This document shows positions 50,549 to 62,500 of a DNA stretch of 64,000 bases, piece by piece. The first letter of the stretch is position 1, and each line of letters opens with the position of its first letter. A model generated the notes under the pieces. It had not been told where the DNA came from. It saw nothing but the letters and a program-made list of their open reading frames with translations, and did no database searches. The position numbers and the translations under genes were made by a program. This stretch comes from Fistularia commersonii (taxonomy: Eukaryota; Chordata; Actinopteri; Syngnathiformes; Fistulariidae). The stretch lies in NCBI GenBank assembly GCA_037954325.1, contig JBBMNZ010000003.1:11886965-11950964 (forward strand), read 5' to 3'.

Positions 50549-53500
50549 CTGAGAAGACACAGTGGGAATGCCCTTATATATAATAAAGTTGTTCTCATCT
50601 CATCCTTATCTTATAAACAGAATAAAAACATCGGTGTGAGTTCCTTTTACATTTATCCCAGCATCACTGTAGTAGGTAATACACAGACATGTAGCCGGGG
50701 AAAATATATTAACAGCAGAAAGTGGCAGAAAGTAGACCCTTACTGAGATTGTTAATTAAAGGCCATTTCTACTCCATAAGAAGCAAGAAATTTGTTTTTG
50801 CTGCCGAAACAATGAGAATGATTTAAGTTCTTTCTGGCCATGACATATTGTACTTTAGAGTATATTATATTATACTACTGCTTTCCAAGAAGTACTAGCC
50901 ATTTGAATGTCTTTCTTCTTCTTTCGGCTTTTCCCTTCGGGGGTCGCCAGGACTACACCCCAACAATAAATAAGTAACCTTTTTGCGAATTCACCTCACA
51001 TAAATCAAAGCCAGGCAAGTGTCATTCACTTCACAGCAACAGGAGCCAACTCGCAAGGGACGTCTCACTACACACCAAGCAGGGGCCTATTCACAACGGC
51101 TATTCACTACTCAGCAAGCAGGAGCCACACTCCTATACACCACAGCACACATGAGGGGTGCAAATACCCAGTCTCCTTCCTCCTGCACGTTCCCCAGCCG
51201 CACTATACACCAAAATAAATATAGAAATAAGAGGACAGAGAAATCTTCTTATCCTTTCAGCTTTTCCCTTCAGGGGTCGCCACAGTGAATCAACGTTCTC
51301 CATCTAACCCTAGTCTCTGTATCCTTCCCTCTCCAACTGCCTTCATAGCTTCTCAAACTACATCCATAAATTTTGTCTTTGGTCTTCCTTAACACCTCCT
51401 ACCTGGCAGCTCCAATTCCAGTATCTGTCTAACAATATATTCACTATCCTTCCTCTGTATATGACAGAGCCATGTCAGTCTAGCTTATCTGAGCTTCTCT
51501 CAAAAACATCTAACATGATACTCCAGGATAGACTCATTCCTGATCCTATCCATCCTAGTCACTCCCAAAGAGAACCTCAACATCTTCATCTCTGCAACCT
51601 CTAGTCCTGGCTCCTGTCTTTTCGTCATTGTAACTGTTTCTAGGCCATACAGCATCAGTGGTCTCAACACTGTCTTGTACACCTTTCCTTTTATTCTGGC
51701 CGATAGTCTTCTATCACAGAGTACCCCTGACACTTTTCTCTACCCATTCCAACCTGCTTGGACCTGTCTCTTCACCTCTTTTCCACACTCTCCGTTGCTC
51801 TGGACTGTTGACCCTAAGTGCCTGAAAACCTCCAACTTCTTGATCTCCGCTCCCTGTGGCCTCACCGTTCCACCCGAGTTCCTCTCATTCACACACATAC
51901 ATTCTGTCTTGCTGTGACTAACTTTCATTTGGGCCAGTGCTGCCACCCTGAGGCTGCATTATTTGGATGTCTTTATGTGCCTTAATAAGCATACTTCATC
52001 CTTTCACACTTTCACCCTCAAAACAGTCCATCACTGTAGAAGGATGAATGATAACACTTCTGCTTTTCAATATGAACCACGCCCACTTCAACATTACAGT
52101 CTAATCACAAAATTGCTCTCTGACACAACTCATGAAAATGTTGTACCCAGAAGATCTGTGAAGAAGAATAAGCTGCAAGAACTTCCAAACCAGGGCTGTG
52201 AGAACAAAATCCAGCTATTTTGTTTTTTGTGGTTCTGGGAACGGACAATACTTCTTGCAGAGTATGTTAAGGCCATAACTGCTGCTTTAGAGTTAAGGAT
52301 TCTATGCTTAGCTAATTTTCTACTTGCAAATTAAACAAAAAAACAATACTTAAAATTAAATGTTTCAGTTTTTGGGAAATGAAAAAAAAAAAACATAGGA
52401 GAAAGGAGAACACAAGAAAAAGAATAAAAGGAGGACAAATTCGCGTAAGGAAACAAAATAACAGAGGGCAAAGAGAATGAATTGAAGGAAAACATAAGGT
52501 AAGAATGAAACCGGGAGTACAAAAGACATTAAGAATGCCAGTGAAAGTAACAAATTCTGTTAAAAACTTGGTAAAAGAGAAAACCATCTAATAGAGGATG
52601 AGTAAATTAAGGAAACGAGTGACAAAAACAAGGTAGGAATTTAATGAAGCAATGGGGAGAAACTGATAAAAATACATAAATACTGCTATAAATGTACTAC
52701 AACTAAGAAGCATAGCAAGTGTTTCATCCCTCCCCTGCAATGATAATCTCGGTTGGTTTGCCAATCCAGACATCTATCATGTTGGCTGACCATGTCAGGT
52801 ACAGAGGGTCACACAAAGAGGGATGGAAGAAAAGACAATCCAGACAACAGTGAGTCAACCCACATGCCCATTGGCCAAGTCCAGCAGGTCACGCAGTCGG
52901 CAGCCTCGCTTGTGCCGGCGCTCATAGCAGATGCTGTTCTCCAGAACCACATAGTCAGCACCGACAGCCGTCAGGATGTCACAAACTTCCTCTGGGGAGC
53001 GGCGAGCGTAAACCTGGTATACCTGCATGTGCACACACAAACACACACACAGAGGAGGGTTTGTTCAAGACTGAGCTTCAGTACATTTGATCAAACAGGT
53101 TCCTCTCCTTTGTTTGCCTTACATACTCTTATTTTTACTCCGTCAAGTCCCGAGATGCTGTACTTTTCCTCCCCATAACAACAACCCCATTAATGCAACA
53201 GCCCCATTCAACCTAGTGTCTCAAAACAACTCTCCCATTAACATAAGCCGTTGCAACACTGATTGTGTCAGGAAAATATTCAGATGACAGCTGACAGTGA
53301 TCACAAGTAAAAGTATCTGTATTTTAACATGCTGAATTTCATCAACGAGAATATTTCCAATATATGCAGGTAGATCAAAATATAACTTATCTCAATATAA
53401 CTACCTTCTGAGCATGTCTTTGTATGTCTCAGTACAGTACTTTTGTCAACTTACACAGAAACCTCAATACATCTGGCGCACTCATACAGTTGGTAGGGCA

Positions 53501-56500
53501 CTCCACTATGTCCCAGGGCTGACGATGTCCTCGCCTGCATTATTTCCTGAATCTCCCTCCACCTTGGTTGGCTATCATCACACTGACTATCTATTTCACT
53601 AATAGGTGGAATATTTGGGGGAGTGCCATTTCTCTTAGCCTTTTCCTATCTTTGTGCAGCTCCTCCAAATACTCCACAAGCTTCTGCACCATAAGAGTAC
53701 CATACTTCTCCTTTGTAAACAACTCCACAAACCTAAATGGGTCCTTATAAAATGCTGTTCTAGCTCGCTCTTTGCTTTTCTTATTTTCATTAATATTCTC
53801 TGCTCTTCTTAGCACCACCAATCATTCCTTCACGTCCCCCAGCAAACAAGCAGTTCCTTCCTCTTCATCCTCTGAGGCTTTACTCTCTGCCTTGGTGCTG
53901 GGATCTGCCTCAGCATCAGGGGTGTTGATGTCCTGTGAGCTATGGGTTACTTCCTGCCGCTGGATTTCACTTGACTAAATTAATATACTATTGATATTGA
54001 TATTCATCAATGCCAAGCCCCTGTGTTCCCAACAGCAAGCACCTCTTCTTCCCTTGATGGATTCTTCCACCACCTTCTTTCACCGATGTTTCATGAAGGT
54101 CGGCCCAAAACACCCCAAGAAAGCTTTACAGTAAAATCCAGTGTCCGAGAAACATGCCCTCCATGCCACGTATAGGATCTACAAGAAAACAATCCCACCT
54201 TAACTAATTCCCCAGATACCATGCTTCCCCCTTAACCACAACCACTCATTTGCTCGTTCTACTGCCAGAGACATGTTGCTGACTGCAAATTTCAAGCTCT
54301 AACCATGAATGTCCGACTGAAACTTTTCCACAAAACCACAACCGCCCAACTCTACAGGCCCCAACTGAGCCCTCCAACTTTGTCACTCTACATCTGCTGC
54401 CAAGGCTACTGCTGCTGAGGCAGCATGGGACTCCATGCCATTTCCCAATAGATGAATTAATCATTCTGTCTCGCTTTTCTACCTTTGACAGGGACACCTC
54501 ATACATGGTCAATGGCCTCATTAACCGAGGCAATGACCCAAACAGCAAACACCACAACTTTCCTGGGAGCCCTGACCCATCTATGCTGGAAATGCCAAGG
54601 AAAATTTCCGGCCTCTACTCCCAAAATTGTCCATTATCAATAAGACTTGCATCAAACCATTATAAGTACCACTGCACCACATAGTTCATAACAAGTTTGT
54701 TTTCAGTTCTAACGAACCTATCTACAACCTTCCCTTTTCTGATTGAAATACTCCTAGACTTACTTTGCTTAATTTTTATCCTGGCCCACCGCAGGTTACC
54801 AATTAACTTCTTCAACACCTTCTAGTACATGGTGCGGTTGACATAATAATTGTCATGTCATACAACTTGACCCGATTAGGAGCCTAGATGTATGACATTG
54901 AATCATTACGTAATGCTTTTCTTCTTTGTCTTTCTGTAATTCATTTACTTTTCTTTTTAGAGTAAATATATTAGCAATCTGTTCAATTGGACACCACTCG
55001 GTGGTGTCCAGTGCCATCTTCTACGCTGTTGTGTGCTGGGGCAGCAGGCTCAAGACAGCTGACACCAACAGACTCAACAAGCTCATCAGGAGAGCTGGGT
55101 CTGTCCTGGGAGTAAAGCTGGAGTCTGTTGTGCAGGTTTCAGAGAGGAGGATGATGAGGAAGCTCCACAGCATCATGGACAACATTCATCACCCCCTGCA
55201 TGCCACGTTGATGTCCTGTCGGAGCTCTTTCAGTCGTAGACTGATACCACCAAAGAGCTCCACTGAACGACACAAGAGGTCTTTCCTACCTGCGGCTATC
55301 AGACTTTTTAATTCCTCTTCCCTCAGCCACAGGGAATCTTCAATCTTTGTAGTTACTGCTAACAGTTAAGACAATTCATAGTTCATTATATTTCTTATTC
55401 TTCCTCCTTTCTACTATTATCTATTACTGTTATGTTTTTTACTTGAAACTCTGGCACAACAATTTCCTTCGGGATTAATAAAGTTGTTCTCATCTCATCT
55501 CATCTCATCTCAATTGAAAACACATGATTTTTTATACAGATGATGCGGTTACACACTACTTTGTCATCTATCTTTGGAACCGCACATCTTTTACCATTTA
55601 GCATTAAAATCAAATAATTAAATACTAATAATCAAAGAATTAAACTGGGATGTACCTGCAAATGGATTTGGGTTTTGAGTTAAAAGTAATTTCTTTACAT
55701 GGGTGGCTGGTTTACTCATGTTCACAGACTTTTGACATCATCATCTACACCCTGAGCCTCTGTTCATGTTAGAGTGATGCCTGTAGTACCTGTCTAGTTC
55801 TCTCACGCAGGTCTTTATCCTCATAATGGGGGTGGTTGGTGAGAACTCTCCCTGTGCACAGCTTGATGCTAGCCAGCAGCTGCATGCTGCCTGCAAACAC
55901 TGCCTGCTTGGGGGTCTTTGTGCTGCAGTGGAAACAGAGAAGAAACAAAGAACATGTCATTCAGAGAGGCTACAGTTTATCTCATGGCTTCAACTGAAAG
56001 AGAAATATAAATGTCTTTTTTTTTTATGGTGCTGGGAGACGGCAGCCAGTTGCACCACCTTCAACTCTTTATTTAATTATCTATTTATTTTTCTTTTGTG
56101 TGTGGAATTACATATTGTTCTACTTGGACACTGTGTTGCATGGCGCAGCGTTCTCTTTGTAATATGGGCGAAAAATAGTAACCTACCCTTGGGAAGAACT
56201 ACTCTGTCTCAATAAATGAGCCCGATTCTTTGCTGTTTGTATTCCAGAGGAGATATGGAGGAGCCTCTGTCGGGGAGGCAAGCTGGCACAACAGTGAGAG
56301 AATGGACTGAGAGAGACAGGAGATTTAAGCCCTTCCTGCCCTCAGTCATCATATTGAATGTGAGGTCGCTCACCAACAAAACAGACAAACTGCCAGCCCT
56401 CGTCGACAACCAGCATGTCAACAGGGAGTGCAGCATCATGTGTTTCACAAAGACCCGGCTGCATGCGCATACACCGGACAGTGCCATCAATCTAATGGGC

Positions 56501-59500
56501 TTAACACTGATCTGCGCGGACCTGGGGAGGCAGAGAGGCAAGAAGAGTGGAGGGGGGCTTGCTGTCTATGGTAGCCAGCCTTGCATCACAGTTTGTATCT
56601 TTTTTTTTTTTTTAAATAGATAACTTTACTGTTGTTGTCTATGTCCTTCAATAATGTCTCGATTTTAGTGTTATTGTTCAATGTCCTTTGATACCTGTCC
56701 TCTGCCCTGTGCTGCTGCGACACCCGAATTTCCCCTATGGAGATCAATAAATTATTATCTTATCTTACCTTATCTTAAACATCAAAGGAATTTGCAGCAG
56801 AGAGTTTCAAGGGGGTTTCTCATCATTGCAGGTGCATCCGGCCAAATACAAAATCTTATTGAGTTTTAGTTCTTTTGCACCTTTTGCAACTTCATCAACA
56901 TATGCCTGGTGTAATCACTGGGCTGTAAATGAGTGTCTAAAAGTTCCATTCAGGCATTTTGTACAGTCCTGTTGTCATGACTCCCAAGGCCAGAGGCATG
57001 AACTATCCTCCGCACCTGATAACCACGCCGCACCTGGGAGCAATCCCAGTGATTAAACGGAAGCACATAAAGCGCACCCGGATGTTCAGTCGTCGCCTGG
57101 TCTCGGTTGTAAGAGCCTGAATAAACAACCCAGCAATCCTACGCCACTGTGTCTGTCCTCCTGGGGAGCCTAATGTAACACCTGTGATGTGTCCCAGCAG
57201 GAGAAACGCAAACACACAAACACATTATAAAACATCGAAAGCTTTTCTGCAGACAAGTGAAACTACAAAAGGCATGCAAAAAAAAAAGGTTGAGCTTGGC
57301 CTGGCCTGACGTGTTAACAAAATGGATGACAGCTCACACACTATATACTTGTGTACCTGTATGTCCGACTTACAAAACTGCCTTTATCTCAAAAGGGGCC
57401 CGAAAAGGCCCCAGACAATGCCATGTCAGTGGCCATGTTTACCAAGGAGGTCAGTCCTAACCTTAACTTGTTCCCTCAGATGACTTTAACATAGATGATT
57501 GCATCTGCACTGTCAGAAGGCCAAGAACCAGCTACAGCAGATAAGATTGGGTTGGGGGACAATATATGAGGACTCTAAAATGATTATTGGCTGAAAAGAA
57601 TTTTAGTTTTAACTCCTTGTAATCATATATTATTTACAAAAATTGATACTAATTTAAGTTTTGCTGCACTCTATAAATGAAAGATATCTTCATTTTTTCC
57701 TTCTCAATTTTTGTGATTATAGTAGAGAACTCAGTGATAGCAAATCCTTATTTCATTTAAAACAAGGGGACAGAGTCAACTATTGCTGTTTTTATTAATT
57801 GAGCATTTTACCTAAAGGGTAGTTCTTGTAGACTTTTGCAAGTTGATTTTGCCTAACAGCATGAAGGATCCCGGTTCAATTTCCACAGGGAGACTTTCTT
57901 GTATGGAGTATCTAAATTCTCCCTGTGTCCGCATTGGTTTCCTCCAGGTTCTCCAGTTTCCCTCCCACATTCCACATGCAGAAAACATGCAGAAGGTTAA
58001 GTAGGAAAGTGTGGGAATGAGAGAATAATTAGTTAATTACTCTCTATATGTGAGACTAGTGACTAGTCAAGATTGTACCTCACCTCTTTCCAAATAGCAA
58101 CTGCTCCAGCATACCTGTAACCCTAAGTGCAGCATAAGTTGTCGATAATAATAATAATAATGATAACAATAATAATATTACAAATACAATATTTGTTTTC
58201 AAAAGGTTGATAGAGAACCTTTGTAGATCTAAAAGAAAGCATTTGACAAGGGGCTATGAGGTGCTATTGTTAAATCAAAATCTTTCTGTGCAAATATCTC
58301 ATTTCACAATGTGGATACCTCCCGCTTCTACCTCTAATATACCGTATTTTCACATCCATAAGGCGCACCGTACTAAAAGGTGCAGTCTCAGTTATGTATG
58401 GCATTACTGTATTTAACACACACATAAGGCAGACCTGACTATAGGGCCCAGGTTTTATATACAATCCACGCCCACACTTCCCCCTTTAACGTTCTCATGG
58501 TGTCCTCTACTACGTCCGCTTTACAACAACAGCACACACAAGCATTCAAGTTTGCATATTTAAAAATAGAGCGGGAGCAAAACTGAGTTTGGTATTCACA
58601 TTTTTTTTATCGGTAACCATCATCAATCGAACCCATGAAAGTCCTCATCCTCTGTTTCTGATTTGGAAAGCTGCGCTAAATCGCCATCAAACATGCCAGG
58701 TTCACTTTCCTCACTGTCAGTCACTTTCCGTGACGCGCAGCTCCTCAGAAATGATGCCTGCTTCTGCGAAAGCTCGAACAGTGCCAGCGGAAACGTTAGC
58801 CCAAGCATTTAAAATCCATTCACAAATTGGGGCGTAACTCGCCCGGTACTGCCTTCCACTCTTAGTGAAACCATGGTCTCCAAGAAGACTTTTTGTACCC
58901 CGTTGTGTGTATCACTACCGCGCTGGTCCCCTTCTTCTCCACACTGTGACTCACCGGGATGTCGAAAGTGAGCAGCATCTTGTCCGTGTTGGTGATGTGG
59001 CTGAGCTGGATGTGTTCATCGGCGATGTTTTCAGGGTTGTTAAAACAACGATCTTCTGCATAACGCACATACCCGTTCTTTTATATACAATCAACGCCCG
59101 CACTTCCCCCTATAACGTTCTCACAGTGTTCGCTACTACGCACACAGGGCACACTGCACTATAGGGCGCGCTGCACATTTTGAAGAAAATCAAAGACTTT
59201 TATGTGCGCCTTATAGTCGTGAAAATACGGTATGTAATTTTTTTTTTTTCTCTCTAGTGGATGCAGCTTATAGATTACTCCATAGTCCAGGAAACACAGT
59301 ACTTAACATCCTCCACCTCCCTTATATTCACTCACTGGGAGCCCATGATTCCACTTGTGCCTCTTCTTCACACACATAGTCTGTCATGCTGTGGCAAACC
59401 TTCATTCCTCTCCTGCTAAGGGCATACCTCCATCTCGAGATTTTCCTTCACCTGCTGCTGCTTCATTGTATGGCTCATGAATTTTATTCCCCTATAGTTA

Positions 59501-62500
59501 CAGCAATTCTGGAAACGCAGCCTCAGGGTGGCACGGGCCGGTGTCTCCCTGAGCCTGCCTTTGGGGGGCACCACCCGGTGTCTCCCTGAGTTGGCCCCAA
59601 GCCCAGATAAATGCAGAGAGTTGTGTCAGGAAGAGCATCCGGCGTAAAACTATTGCCAAAACCAACCATGCGAATCAAACATAATAACCAGATCATACTG
59701 GATTGGTCGGGGCCCGGGTTAACAATGTCCGCCATTGATACGGATGACCTAGAGGGAACCAATGGAAACTGGGCTACTGTCGCTCAAAGAAGGAGATGAG
59801 GAAGGCATGTTTGGAAGCAGAGATAGAAGAGGCAAGGCAAGAGTCTGGGACTGAGAGTAGGGTTTGAATATTGGGACTATGACAGGAAAAGGAGTTGGTC
59901 GACATGATTCAGAGGAGGATAATGGATATACTGTGTGTCCAGGAGACCAGGAAGAAAGGTAATACGGCTAGAAGCTTAGGGCCAGGCTTTTAGTTATACT
60001 ATAATGGCACTGAAAAAAAAAGAAATGGAGTAGGAGTTATCTTGAAGGAGGAGTTTGTTAGGAATGGGTGTGAAACTGAAAATTGATGTTGTGATGCTCA
60101 ATGTGGTTCGTGGCTATGCCCCGCAGGTGGGATGTGAGTTTGAGGACAGGGTGGAGTTCTGGAATGAGCTAGATGAGGTGATGCAGAATATCAGCAGATG
60201 AGAGTTGTAATTGGTAAAGACTTCAATGGACATGGTGGTGCAGGCAATAGAGGGGATGAAGAAGTAATGGGCAGATTTGGTATACAGGATAGGAAGGCAG
60301 AGGGACAGATGGTAGTTGATTTTGCAAAAAGGATGGAAATGGCTGTAGTGAATACTTTTTTCGGGAAAAGACAGGAACATGGGGTGGCTAATAAGAACAG
60401 AGATAGGAGCATGCAGGTAGACTACATCTTGTATGGATAACTGGACAGAGATCAGTGACTATAAAGTAGATGTAGGTGAGAGCATAGCTATACAGCATAG
60501 GATGGTGGTTTGTAGTATGACTATGGTGACAACGGAGATCAAGAGGACAAAGGCAGAGCAGAGGACAAAAAGGTGGAAGCTGAAAAGGGAGGTGTGTTGT
60601 ATGGTTTTCAGGGAAAAGTTGAGAAAGGCTCTGGTTGGTCAGACAGAGCTTAATTTGACACACCAACAAAATACAACTAGAACTTGAACATCGGGGATCA
60701 TCTAAATATACCTGGCTTAACCACGCGCCCCGACCGTTAGTCCCGTGGGGTGAGAGACCACGCCCCTTCGTTGCCGCCACACCATCCCTTTATAATTACT
60801 TCAGGCCTACTCATCACAGTGATGACAGAGTAAGGATTGAGGTAATTGATTGTGAAGCTGAAGTTGGAGGGCCCCTGCGTATGCGGGAGTGGGGGTAAGC
60901 TGACCCTAATTGTCAGTTTGTTGCCATGGGGAACATTGGTACATTGGTACAATGTCTACTAATTGTTTTTGATCCACACAAGAACAACTCCTATTAAGAC
61001 AGATGATCTCTTGTCATCAAAACCTTCAATTCTATACTTAAAAAAAGCTTCAGCTTTGGAATGAATGAATAGAAATCCTTTGGATTTTAACCACACTTCA
61101 ATGTGATTAAAATGCAAAATTACAGCTGAGATTCTGCACTTTAAGTCCATATTGATCATATAATTGTGTCCTGAATATGTTTTTGTAAACAGCTAAAATA
61201 ACAAAACTTGTGTCACTGAACAATTTTTTCTGGGCCTAACTGTATATTAGAATTTAGGTCAAGGGTATTGATTTTTTTAACTACACTGTACAGATCATTA
61301 AAATACTGCTAATGAATAACACATAAATTTGCAAGTTGTATGTTACTGTGTTGCCCCCCTTCTTGGATCCACAGGTTGGATCCCAACCTTGCCTGGCTAC
61401 CAGTGAACATCTCATGGTGCATTACACTTAGAAAAATAAATTACCTTCCAACCAAATCATTTCCCTTTGTGAAATAGCCCCATGTGCTCTTGGCTAAAAT
61501 GGCCAGTTTCACAGACTTCATTGCAATGATTTTTTTTTCTACTTGTGGTTTGCATGTGCAGCATGAAATGCAACCAAGTCTACCTTTTACTATAATTTCT
61601 TCCTGCTGTTAGAGCTTTAGTGGTTGAAGTCACCCCAACGCCCTCACGGGTAGTGCGTCTTGATCACAGACCCACAAAAAAGATTTGACATTCTGTGACA
61701 GTCACCAACAGTAATCACAAGCCTATGAACTGCACCACTTCTGCTTTATGAAGGTTTTCTCATGTTTATTGACAAGTGCTGGGGGAAATATGCTGTATGA
61801 CTTTAGGAGTCTAAGCAAATATCTGGTACTGTTTGCTGCTTTGCTGGTGACATTCATGGAGTGAGATGTTCACACTAGGGCAGCACAGTGGCGCAGTGGT
61901 TAGCGCTTTGGCCTCACAGCATGAACGACCCTGGTCCAATTCCGACGGTGGAGTTTTGCATGCTCTCCTTGTGTCTGCGTAGGTTTCCTCTCATCTCCCC
62001 CTCCCTGAATCCTGTTGAATCAATAAACCCCCAAGAATTCTTCTTCTTCTTCTTTCGGCCCCGTCAGGGGTCGCCACAGCGAGTCAACTTTCTCCATCTA
62101 ACCCTATTCTCTGTATCCTCCTCTCTCACACCAACTACCTTCATATCCTCTCTCACCACGTCAATAAATCTTCTCTTTGGTCTTCCTCGAGACCTCTTGC
62201 CTGGCAGCTCCAATTCCAGCATCCGTCTGCCAATATATTCTCTATCCCTCCTCTATACATGACCGAACCATCTCAGTCTGGCTTCTCTGGCCTTCTCTCC
62301 AAAACGTCTAACATGTGCTGTTCCTCTGATAGACTCATTCCTGATCCTATCCATCCTGGTCACTCCCAAAGAGAACCTCAACATCCTCATCTCTGCAACC
62401 TCTAGTTCTGCCTGCTGTATTTTCATCATTGTAACAGTTTTTAGTCCATACATCATCGCTGGTCTCAACACTGTCTTGTACACCTTTCCTTTTATTCTGG

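Noticed and set aside
50062..50598. 178-codon minus-strand frame overlapping the dpy19l3 last exon
   Set aside because: It is in a different phase from the exon that matches DPY19 proteins and has no recognisable domain, so it is a shadow frame.
52365..52587. Phe-rich minus-strand frames resembling membrane proteins
   Set aside because: They come from the pyrimidine-rich strand of a low-complexity intron tract.
61879..62023. Functional tRNA gene
   Set aside because: Only A- and B-box-like sequences are present without a cloverleaf, and related copies exist, so it is a SINE head.
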